NCBI GenBank assembly: GCA_946415695.1
Contig: CAMKTM010000043.1
Span: 1-13,937, forward strand
Direction: 5' to 3'
From: an uncultured Prevotellaceae bacterium
Lineage (GTDB): Bacteria > Bacteroidota > Bacteroidia > Bacteroidales > Bacteroidaceae
Length of the DNA: 13,937 nt
Made by a program: the position numbers and the translations under genes. The notes under the pieces were generated by a model that had not been told where the DNA came from, ran no database searches, and saw only the letters and a list, made by a program, of their open reading frames with translations. Shown piece by piece: positions 8,703 to 13,937 of the stretch (positions within the stretch are counted from its first letter, which is position 1; every line of letters starts with the position of its first letter).

Positions 8703-9842
8703 CTATGTAGCGACGCGGCTGTAGGCGGGAGCAGACATGGGGCAGAACTCGCCATCGAGATACTTGAAGTAGCCGGCGATGGCTATCATGGCGGCATTGT
8801 CCGTCGTGTAGCTGAAGCGGGGAATGAATATCTTCCAGCCGTAACGTCGGGCGTGGTCGTGGAAAGCATTCCTGAGCCCCGTGTTGGCAGAGACACCGCC
8901 AGCGACGGCCACTTGCTTTATCTTCAGGTCCTTGGCGGCAAGGCGAAGTTTCTTCATCAGGATATCGACAATGGTCTTCTCGAGCGAGGCGGCGAGGTCG
9001 CACTTGTGGTGCTCGATGAAGTCGGGGTCTTCCTTCAGCCAGTCGCGAAGGTTATAGAGGAAACTGGTCTTTAGTCCGCTGAAACTGTAGTTGTAGCCAG
9101 GAATGTTGGGTTTGGCAAAGGTGAAGGCATCGGGATTGCCCTGCCGTGCCAGCTTGTCGATGATGGGGCCTCCGGGATAGCCAAGACCCATGACTTTGGA
9201 GCACTTGTCGATGGCTTCGCCGGCGGCATCGTCGATGGTCTGCCCGATGATTTCCATGTCCTTGTAGCTCTTGACGAGCACAATCTGACTGTTGCCCCCG
9301 CTGACCAGCAGGCAGAGGAAGGGGAACTCGGGGGAAGACCCTCTTCCCAACCCTTCCCCCTCTATGGGGAAGGGCTTTCTCCCCCTAGAGGGGGAGTTAG
9401 AGAGGGTCTCTTCCTTTATGAAATGCGCCAGGACGTGTCCGTGCAGGTGGTTGACGTCAATCATGGGGATGCCCAGCGAGGCAGCCAATCCCTTTGCAAA
9501 CGACACGCCGACGAGCAGCGAGCCCAGCAGCCCGGGGCCTCGCGTAAAGGCAATGGCCGTGAGCTGTTCGCGTTCGATGCCTGCCTGCTTCAAGGCTGCA
9601 TCCACCACGGGTACGATGTTCTGCTGATGGGCTCGGCTGGCCAGCTCCGGCACTACGCCGCCGTATGCCTCGTGCACCGCTTGGCTGGCCGTCACGTTGC
9701 TCAGCAGGAAGCCGTCTCTCAATACGGCTGCCGACGTATCGTCGCAACTGCTTTCTATGCCGAGAATGTAAACCCCTCTCTCGGCCTCCCCCAAAGGGGA
9801 AGAGTTCATCGGAGAAGAATTATTTCCTGTATTGTCTTTCAT
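8703..9842 (-). CDS. tsaD: tRNA N6-adenosine threonylcarbamoyltransferase TsaD, carrying repeat-derived insertions
   Basis: TsaD transfers threonylcarbamoyl to A37 of ANN-decoding tRNAs together with TsaB and TsaE. Conserved elements are ILGIESSCDDTSAAV (26-40), EAYGGVVPELASRAH, RGPGLLGSLLVG, the metal motif HxxxH (H132, H136), LLVSGGNSQI, PGGPIIDKLA, SFSGLKTS, VAGGVSANTGLR and TTDNAAMIAIAG (metal ligand D348). The length of 379 residues exceeds the usual 335-345. Two stretches account for this. Residues 145-169 lie between the metal motif and PEFPFLCLLVSGG, where relatives have only a few residues, and are encoded by an in-frame hairpin repeat. Residues 13-24 (before YILGIESS) are encoded by a related repeat. 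ATG 9842 is the first start after an in-frame stop; ATG 9809 is the alternative. No start codon exists between the repeat and the conserved core. The reading frame is intact, so the enzyme is probably functional. The gene lies 59 bp after map and is probably co-transcribed with it. Confidence 0.95.
   Translation of the reverse strand: MKDNTGNNSSPMNSSPLGEAERGVYILGIESSCDDTSAAVLRDGFLLSNVTASQAVHEAYGGVVPELASRAHQQNIVPVVDAALKQAGIEREQLTAIAFTRGPGLLGSLLVGVSFAKGLAASLGIPMIDVNHLHGHVLAHFIKEETLSNSPSRGRKPFPIEGEGLGRGSSPEFPFLCLLVSGGNSQIVLVKSYKDMEIIGQTIDDAAGEAIDKCSKVMGLGYPGGPIIDKLARQGNPDAFTFAKPNIPGYNYSFSGLKTSFLYNLRDWLKEDPDFIEHHKCDLAASLEKTIVDILMKKLRLAAKDLKIKQVAVAGGVSANTGLRNAFHDHARRYGWKIFIPRFSYTTDNAAMIAIAGYFKYLDGEFCPMSAPAYSRVAT
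9336..9409. repeat. Family B element pair inside the tsaD coding region
   Basis: Two head-to-head copies of a hairpin element form one 74-bp block. The outer ends pair perfectly (9336-9344 with 9401-9409). Inside are a 9-bp stem (9351-9359 with 9366-9374) and an 8-bp stem (9379-9386 with 9389-9396). Together they would fold as a three-way junction. The right-hand copy (9378-9409) reads like the intergenic copy at 9865-9899, sharing TCTCCCC, GGGGGAGTTAGAG and a GGG end. The block keeps tsaD in frame. Confidence 0.8.
9771..9806 (-). repeat. Family B element at the 5' end of tsaD
   Basis: Bases 9786-9800 are the exact 15-bp reverse complement of 9871-9885, and the flanking purine-rich tail is also similar. 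The copy encodes SSPLGEAERGV, the TsaD residues just before the conserved YILGIESS core. With the copy at 9865-9899 it forms an inverted pair that brackets the tsaD start codon. Confidence 0.75.
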
Positions 9843-9864
9843 ATTATATTTTCATTCGCTTTTT

Positions 9865-9899
9865 AAGTTCTCCCCTTTGGGGGAGTTAGAGGGGGGCTT
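9865..9899 (+). repeat. Family B element between map and tsaD
   Basis: This intergenic copy contains the 15-bp core at 9871-9885 followed by GTTAGAGGGGGG-type sequence, ending 3 bp before the map stop codon. In a map-tsaD transcript it would pair with the copy at 9771-9806 and place the tsaD start in a loop of about 60 bases. Confidence 0.75.
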
Positions 9900-9901
9900 T
9901 C

Positions 9902-10780
9902 TCAATGTGAAAGCACTTCCACTCCGTTTTCCGTCATCAGATACGTATGTTCCCATTGCGCACTGTCCTCGCCGTCTTCGGTCAGGACAATCCATTCCGT
10001 CTCGTCCTCCTCGTCGCCGCAGACCTGCCAGTCGCCGCCGTTGATCATCGGCTCGATGGTGAACGTCATGCCCGGCACAAGGAGGCATCCGCTGCCCTTC
10101 TTGCCGTAGTGCTCCACGTCGGGTTCTTCGTGGAAGGCAAGGCCGACGCCGTGTCCGCAGAGGTCGCGCACGACGGAGTAGCCGTTCTCGTGAGCATGCT
10201 TGGCAATGGCGTTGCCGAGGTCGCCCACAAAGACATACGGCTCACGGCAGACCTGTTCGCCTATCTTCAGACATTCCCACGCCACATCGACCAGTCGCTG
10301 CCGCTCGGGCCACGTCTTGCCGATGACGAACATTCGGCTGGCGTCGGCATAGTAGCCGCCCAGGATTGTCGTGCAATCCACGTTGATGATGTCGCCTTCC
10401 TCGAGAATGTCTTCTTCGGAAGGAATGCCGTGACAGACGACGTCGTTGACGCTCGTGCAGCAGCTGTTGGGGAAGCCCTCGAAGTTCAAAGGCGCAGGGA
10501 TGCCGCCGTGCTTTGTCGTAAAGTCATAGACGATGCGGTCTATCTCGGCAGTGCTCATGCCTTCGCGTATCTTCTCCGCCACGGCGTCAAGCACTGCCGT
10601 ATTGAGTACGCCAGCCTTTCGGATGCCGTCTATCTGTTCTTTCGTCTTGATGAGGTCGGGCGTCGGCACAAGCTTTCCCTTTGCCTCCCATTCCATTATC
10701 TTCAAGTCCATTTCCGTCGGCTCAAGTCCCGCCGGAACAAACCAATGTGGCTGTTTTTTCTTCTGCTTTTTGTTTGACAT
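9902..10780 (-). CDS. map: Methionine aminopeptidase, type I
   Basis: The enzyme removes the initiator methionine from nascent proteins whose second residue is small. All five metal ligands of the family are present: D135 (NVDCTT), D146 (YADASR), H210 (GHGVG), E243 (TIEPM) and E277 (QWEHT). H117 (VCHGIP) and H217 (FHEEP) are the usual active-site histidines. An N-terminal extension of about 40 residues, lysine rich at first (NKKQKKKQPHWFVP), precedes the KTKEQIDGIRKAG start of the pita-bread fold. A stretch DEEDETEWIV near 256-265 lengthens the loop between the last two ligands. The total of 292 residues is longer than E. coli Map (about 264) because of these two parts. ATG 10780 follows a TAnnTTTG -7 box and a perfect palindrome. 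The gene is divergent from the porin and upstream of tsaD on the same strand. Confidence 0.96.
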   Translation of the reverse strand: MSNKKQKKKQPHWFVPAGLEPTEMDLKIMEWEAKGKLVPTPDLIKTKEQIDGIRKAGVLNTAVLDAVAEKIREGMSTAEIDRIVYDFTTKHGGIPAPLNFEGFPNSCCTSVNDVVCHGIPSEEDILEEGDIINVDCTTILGGYYADASRMFVIGKTWPERQRLVDVAWECLKIGEQVCREPYVFVGDLGNAIAKHAHENGYSVVRDLCGHGVGLAFHEEPDVEHYGKKGSGCLLVPGMTFTIEPMINGGDWQVCGDEEDETEWIVLTEDGEDSAQWEHTYLMTENGVEVLSH

Positions 10781-10786
10781 TATAAG

Positions 10787-10800
10787 AATGTTATAACATT
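10787..10800. promoter_or_regulatory. Perfect 14-bp palindrome before map
   Basis: AATGTTATAACATT is its own reverse complement. It lies 6 bp before the map start codon and just after the proposed -7 box, so it would overlap the transcription start and leader. This is the place expected of a repressor operator, but AT-rich palindromes of this length also arise by chance. No regulator is known from the sequence. Confidence 0.35.
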
Positions 10801-10806
10801 TGGCTA

Positions 10807-10814
10807 CAAAGTTA
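10807..10814 (-). promoter_or_regulatory. Candidate -7 box for map-tsaD
   Basis: On the minus strand these bases read TAACTTTG, an exact match to the Bacteroidetes -7 consensus TAnnTTTG. They lie 26 bp upstream of the map start. No convincing TTTG -33 box is seen at the expected spacing. Confidence 0.4.
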
Positions 10815-10857
10815 CAAATAAAATAAGAAACATGTATTAAGAATTAAGAATTATTTG

Positions 10858-10865
10858 TACTTTTG
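10858..10865 (+). promoter_or_regulatory. Candidate -7 box for the porin gene
   Basis: TACTTTTG matches the Bacteroidetes -7 consensus TAnnTTTG exactly and lies 27 bp before the porin ATG, a usual distance. The -33 position holds only AT-rich sequence with TAAGAAT repeated in tandem (10838-10851), so the call rests on one box. Confidence 0.45.
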
Positions 10866-10892
10866 CAGTTGAAATTCAAAAATAACTAATAA

Positions 10893-12053
10893 ATGTTTTT
10901 CAGGATGAGAAAGAGAACTGTATTTATCAAGGTTGCACTGACCATCATGTTGGTTGTCTCAGGCAACACGACCGTTAAGGGAGAAGAACTGCTCCCAGCG
11001 TTGCAGACCGATTCGGTTACAGCAGAAGCCCCGAAGCCGAAGTACAAACAGAAGTTGGAGGCTATTCGCGAGAAGCTCCCCGATTGGCTCAAGGAACTGT
11101 CAAGCCGCATTAAACTCCATGGCTATGCTCAAGCCGGCTACACCTATGGCCACAAAGGCGGCAAATCGACCAACACCTTCGACCTGAAGCGTGTCCTCTT
11201 TTGGGCAGAAGCCCGGATAACAGACCGCTGGTCTTTCCTCTTCATGCACGACTTTTCGAGCGTCGTACAGGAATACTATACTGACTTCCGCATCACGCGG
11301 AACAAGGCTTTGACCGTTCGCTTCGGACAGTTCAAGAACGGTCTGTCCCTCGAGAACCCTCTTTCCCCAACCTCAATGGAAGCCATCGACGTGTATAGCG
11401 AAGCTGTCACCTTCCTGACCGGTTGCGGCAGCGACCCGCTCTTCGGCGTTCAGTATGGTCGCGACCTCGGACTTTCTCTCTTTGGCGAAACGAACAACGG
11501 CAAGTTCCGCTACGAGCTGGACGTAATGAACGGTCAGGGCATCAACAAGAAGGACGGCAACAACTTTAAGGATATCATTGCCCGGCTCGAATACCGACCC
11601 GTAGAAGGGTTGAACATCGTAGGCACAGGACAGATAGGCCGCGGACATGCTGTCAAGACGTCCATCTACAACCCCGGCATCAAGGTCGGAGACGACTACA
11701 AGCGTCACCGCTGGACATTTGGCGCAAGCTACAAGTGCAAACATTTCAGCGTTCACGGTGAATACCTGGAAGGCTGGGACGGCGATGCACACAGTTTGGG
11801 CGCCTACGTGACAGGCTCGGTTCCCCTGGGAACGCCTAAAGTGGAACTCGTCGGCTCATATGATTTCTTTAACTTCAATACCGACTTGCACATGGACCAG
11901 CACAAAGCCATTGCAGGCGTGCAATACTGGTTCTACAAGAAGTGCCGCCTGCAGGTGCAATATGTCTATAAGAGTGCCTACACCACGGACACGCAGTTCG
12001 TGCATGGCGCAAACCACAGCCTGATGTGCCAGTTGCAAGTGAGGTTCAATTAG
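10893..12053 (+). CDS. Outer-membrane porin of the OprO/OprP (phosphate-selective porin) family
   Basis: The protein is 386 residues. It has an N-terminal signal peptide (basic MRKR start, hydrophobic VALTIMLVVSG, cleavage near VKGEE), then a short charged helix-forming linker (KQKLEAIREKLPDWLKEL), then a beta-barrel from about residue 72 to the end. Family landmarks are IKLHGYAQAGYTY, FDLKRVLFWAEARITDRW, DFRITRNKALTVRFGQFKNGLSLENPLSP, DPLFGVQYGRDLGLSLFG, YELDVMNGQGINKKD and the closing strand LMCQLQVRFN. It has no TonB plug or SusC features. The family name comes from Pseudomonas phosphate and polyphosphate porins; in Bacteroidetes the substrate is usually unknown. ATG 10905 (MRKRTVF) is a possible alternative start and gives a more classical signal peptide. 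The gene is divergent from map and 78 bp upstream of the symporter gene, so the two may act on one solute, an inference only. Confidence 0.87.
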   Translation: MFFRMRKRTVFIKVALTIMLVVSGNTTVKGEELLPALQTDSVTAEAPKPKYKQKLEAIREKLPDWLKELSSRIKLHGYAQAGYTYGHKGGKSTNTFDLKRVLFWAEARITDRWSFLFMHDFSSVVQEYYTDFRITRNKALTVRFGQFKNGLSLENPLSPTSMEAIDVYSEAVTFLTGCGSDPLFGVQYGRDLGLSLFGETNNGKFRYELDVMNGQGINKKDGNNFKDIIARLEYRPVEGLNIVGTGQIGRGHAVKTSIYNPGIKVGDDYKRHRWTFGASYKCKHFSVHGEYLEGWDGDAHSLGAYVTGSVPLGTPKVELVGSYDFFNFNTDLHMDQHKAIAGVQYWFYKKCRLQVQYVYKSAYTTDTQFVHGANHSLMCQLQVRFN

Positions 12054-12054
12054 C

Positions 12055-12090
12055 AGCCTCCTCCAAACCTCCCCCTAAAGGGAGAGGCTT
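12055..12090 (-). repeat. Family B element between the porin and symporter genes
   Basis: On the minus strand the sequence runs CTCTCCCTTTAGGGGGAGG, like the family B core, with purine-rich flank. The ends AGCCTC (12055-12060) and GAGGCT (12084-12089) pair, with TCCC and GGGA inside. The element begins immediately after the porin stop codon. It could end or attenuate the porin transcript before the symporter gene, though no long U-run follows. Confidence 0.6.
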
Positions 12091-12131
12091 AAATTGTAAA
12101 TTGTTAATTATCAAATTATAAATAATAAACT

Positions 12132-13658
12132 GTGTTTATAAAGATTTTCCTGACCATTATTTTCTTGGCCGTGATGGTCGGCGTGGGCATCTATTCCCAC
12201 AAACAGGCCAAATCTGTTGATGGTTTTGTCCTTGGCGGACGCAATGTTGGTCCGTGGCTTACGGCTTTTGCTTATGGCACCAGTTATTTCTCTGCCGTCG
12301 TCTTTGTCGGCTATGCCGGACAGTTCGGTTGGAAGTACGGACTTTCCTCTGCCTGGATTGGCATAGGCAATGCTGTGATTGGATCACTATTGGCATGGCT
12401 CCTGCTCGGTCGTCGCACAAAATTGATGACGCAGCACATCGAGAGTCGCACGATGCCCGATTTCTTCGGCACGCGCTACAGCAGCCAGAACCTCCGTGTC
12501 GTTGCCAGCATCATTGCTTTCGTCTTCCTGATTCCCTACACGGCGGGAGTTTATAGCGGTATCTCAAGGCTCTTCGAAATGGGCTTTGGCATTCCCTACG
12601 AGTACTGCGTCATCAGCATGGCGGCTTTCACTGCCGTCTATGTCATCTTCGGTGGTTACAAGGCAACAGCCATGAACGACTTCATCCAAGGCATCATCAT
12701 GCTCTTCGGCATCGTTACGGTCATTGCTGCCGTGCTGTCTACACAAGGCGGCCTTGTCAATGCCGTGGAGAAGTTGGCTTCCCTCCCCTCCGATGCCAAT
12801 CCTGACGTCAACGGCGGCTTTGCTTCATGGTTTGGTCCCGACCCGTGGGGGCTGCTGGGTGTCGTCATTCTCACCTCTGTCGGCACAATGGGATTGCCGC
12901 AAATGGTGGGCAAGTTCTACTCCATTACGGACGAGAGCGCCATCCGCCGCGGCACCATCATCTCCACCATCTTCGCCTTCATCATTGCTGGCGGCTGCTA
13001 TTTCCTCGGAGGCTTCGGCCGCCTCTACGACCCGGTCATCAACGAAGCAACCGGCAAGATTGCCTTCGACTCCATCGTGCCTGCCATGCTTGTGACGCTG
13101 CCCGATGCCCTCATCGCGCTCGTCGTGCTGCTCGTGCTCTCGGCATCGATGTCCACACTTGCTTCTCTCGTCCTCACATCTTCCTCCACGATGACGCTCG
13201 ACCTTATCTATCGCGACAAGAAGTCTTTGCCGGGCGAGGTGGAAGAAGGCAGCATCGACGACGTTGTGGCTGAACGAGTTGAACGTCGGAAAGTAGTCGT
13301 CATGCGCGTTCTCATCGTCTTCTTCATCGTCATCTCGCTGATGATTGCCCTCAATCCTCCCACCTTCATCGCCCAGCTTATGGGCATCTCGTGGGGTGCT
13401 TTGGCAGGTGCTTTCCTGGCTCCCTTCATGCTGGGCCTTTACTGGCGCGGCGTCACGAAGGCAGCCGTATGGGCTTGCTTCGTATGGGGCGTAGGGCTCA
13501 CCGTCATAAACATGCTCATGGGCAACCCCATCAACCCCATCAACTGCGGCGCATTGGCCATGCTGGGCGGTTTCCCCGTCGTATGGATTACAAGCCTCGT
13601 CAGCCCGAAACTGACCGAGAAGCACGTTGACAAGATGTTCGAATGCTATCGTAAATGA
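12132..13658 (+). CDS. Sodium:solute symporter (SSS family)
   Basis: The protein is 508 residues and mostly hydrophobic, consistent with the 13-helix LeuT-fold architecture of SSS transporters such as PutP and PanF, which use the sodium gradient to import small solutes across the inner membrane. Family features are DGFVLGGRNVGPWLTAFAYG after helix 1, AFVFLIPYTAGVYSGISRLF, the signature VIFGGYKATAMNDFIQGIIM (residues 171-190), GLPQMVGKFYSI, and the sodium-site serine/threonine helix SASMSTLASLVLTSSS. A charged cytoplasmic loop (about 363-393) and the last helices, with GISWGALAGAFLAPFMLGLYW, complete it. The substrate cannot be told from sequence. The start is GTG, because an in-frame TAA lies only 3 bp upstream (12126-12128) and helix 1 needs the residues before the next ATG (12174). 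The gene follows the porin on the same strand. Confidence 0.92.
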   Translation: MFIKIFLTIIFLAVMVGVGIYSHKQAKSVDGFVLGGRNVGPWLTAFAYGTSYFSAVVFVGYAGQFGWKYGLSSAWIGIGNAVIGSLLAWLLLGRRTKLMTQHIESRTMPDFFGTRYSSQNLRVVASIIAFVFLIPYTAGVYSGISRLFEMGFGIPYEYCVISMAAFTAVYVIFGGYKATAMNDFIQGIIMLFGIVTVIAAVLSTQGGLVNAVEKLASLPSDANPDVNGGFASWFGPDPWGLLGVVILTSVGTMGLPQMVGKFYSITDESAIRRGTIISTIFAFIIAGGCYFLGGFGRLYDPVINEATGKIAFDSIVPAMLVTLPDALIALVVLLVLSASMSTLASLVLTSSSTMTLDLIYRDKKSLPGEVEEGSIDDVVAERVERRKVVVMRVLIVFFIVISLMIALNPPTFIAQLMGISWGALAGAFLAPFMLGLYWRGVTKAAVWACFVWGVGLTVINMLMGNPINPINCGALAMLGGFPVVWITSLVSPKLTEKHVDKMFECYRK

Positions 13659-13724
13659 TAATGCACGCAGAGAGAAAGGCCGCATTTAGCACTCTGTCTG
13701 CAGGAACTTCTCCTTGGGGGTTCA

Positions 13725-13790
13725 TTGCTTTTACATGTATAAGCAATTGCTTGTACATGTAGAAGCAATTGCACGTACATGTACAAGCAA
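13725..13790. repeat. Family A array, copy 2: three tandem 22-bp near-palindromes
   Basis: The units 13725-13746, 13747-13768 and 13769-13790 have the same arms and TACATGTA centre as copy 1. The odd unit (left arm TTGCAC) is now last, so this copy is the reverse complement of copy 1 with 3 differences in 66. It starts 66 bp after the symporter stop codon and precedes a separate, stronger terminator. Confidence 0.85.
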
Positions 13791-13817
13791 CAAACGTCCC
13801 CTGCGTTGTTGAAAAAG

Positions 13818-13860
13818 AAAACAGCCGTCCCCTTGCTTCGGGGGCGGCTGTTTTTATTTG
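13818..13860. terminator. Strong bidirectional rho-independent terminator
   Basis: The stem ACAGCCG-TCCCC (13821-13832) pairs with GGGGG-CGGCTGT (13840-13851), 12 bp with one G:U, around a 7-base loop. It is followed by a T-run on the plus strand and preceded by an A-rich run, so it also gives a U-tract on the minus strand. It can end the symporter transcript and that of the gene entering from the right. Confidence 0.85.
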
Positions 13861-13937
13861 TTTTTATTAGTGTCCGGTAAACTTATTTCATCATTACCTG
13901 CACCCTCGATGACATTGGCTTTTAGAGCAAGACGTGA
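13854..13937 (-). CDS. Probable C-terminal tail of an unidentified protein (5' end outside window)
   Basis: Read from the right edge on the minus strand, 27 codons run open to a TAA at 13854-13856. They end with VIEGAGNDEISLPDTNKNK, a composition normal for a protein tail. The stop sits at the edge of a bidirectional terminator, as expected for a convergent gene end. The other two minus frames hit stops within this stretch. The fragment is too short for a family call, and an open frame of this length can occur by chance. Confidence 0.45.
   Translation of the reverse strand, partial: SRLALKANVIEGAGNDEISLPDTNKNK

Noticed and set aside
7986..9074. Plus-strand frame spanning the end of the GH20 gene, the family A array and the end of tsaD
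   Set aside because: It crosses two real genes out of frame or antisense and the intergenic palindrome array. It matches no known domain.
9947..10777. Plus-strand open frame of 276 codons antisense to map
   Set aside because: map has all five metal ligands in the opposite strand, so this is its shadow.
12825..13685. Minus-strand frame of 286 codons opposite the symporter
   Set aside because: Its translation is rich in D, E and H without pattern, as expected opposite a hydrophobic membrane-protein gene.

Overview
The window reads as chromosomal DNA of a Bacteroidales bacterium, most like a Prevotella-type member. The grounds are protein families and gene style: a SusD/T9SS-era style exported protein with tandem OB-like domains, a BspA-type leucine-rich-repeat protein ending in a dockerin, a long TamB, a GH20 hexosaminidase with a signal peptide, AT-rich leaders without clear Shine-Dalgarno sites, and TAnnTTTG-type -7 boxes. 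The genus is an inference. No rRNA, tRNA, CRISPR array, phage gene or transposase was seen.

Layout. 1-1193: the 3' part of an exported protein with two tandem OB-fold-like repeats and a jelly-roll-like C-terminal module (+). 1194-1451: a gap with a three-armed set of mutually exclusive inverted repeats. 1452-2339: a secreted LRR protein with a type I dockerin (+). 2435-6877: TamB-like envelope protein (+), whose membrane anchor appears to begin upstream of the first ATG. 7039-8568: secreted GH20 beta-N-acetylhexosaminidase (+). 8703-9842 and 9902-10780: tsaD and map on the minus strand, probably one transcript with map first. 10893-12053: OprO/OprP-type porin (+), divergent from map. 12132-13658: sodium:solute symporter with a GTG start (+). 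The right edge has a strong bidirectional terminator and the probable tail of a minus-strand gene.

How the genes fit together: the left half is mostly cell-envelope and secreted functions (glycan or protein binding, outer-membrane homeostasis, amino-sugar release). The tsaD-map pair is core translation maintenance (t6A tRNA modification and N-terminal Met removal). The porin and the symporter could carry a solute across outer and inner membrane in turn, but nothing fixes the substrate.

The most unusual content is repetitive DNA. Family A is an array of exactly three 22-bp near-palindromes (66 bp), present twice, 5 kb apart and in opposite orientation, each just after a gene's 3' end. Family B is a CCCC-TTT-GGGGG type hairpin element with several copies. 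A head-to-head pair of B copies lies in frame inside tsaD, adding about 25 residues, and another copy supplies the N-terminal extension of the same protein. This resembles the coding-region palindromic elements known from Rickettsia and is the best candidate here for something not well described.
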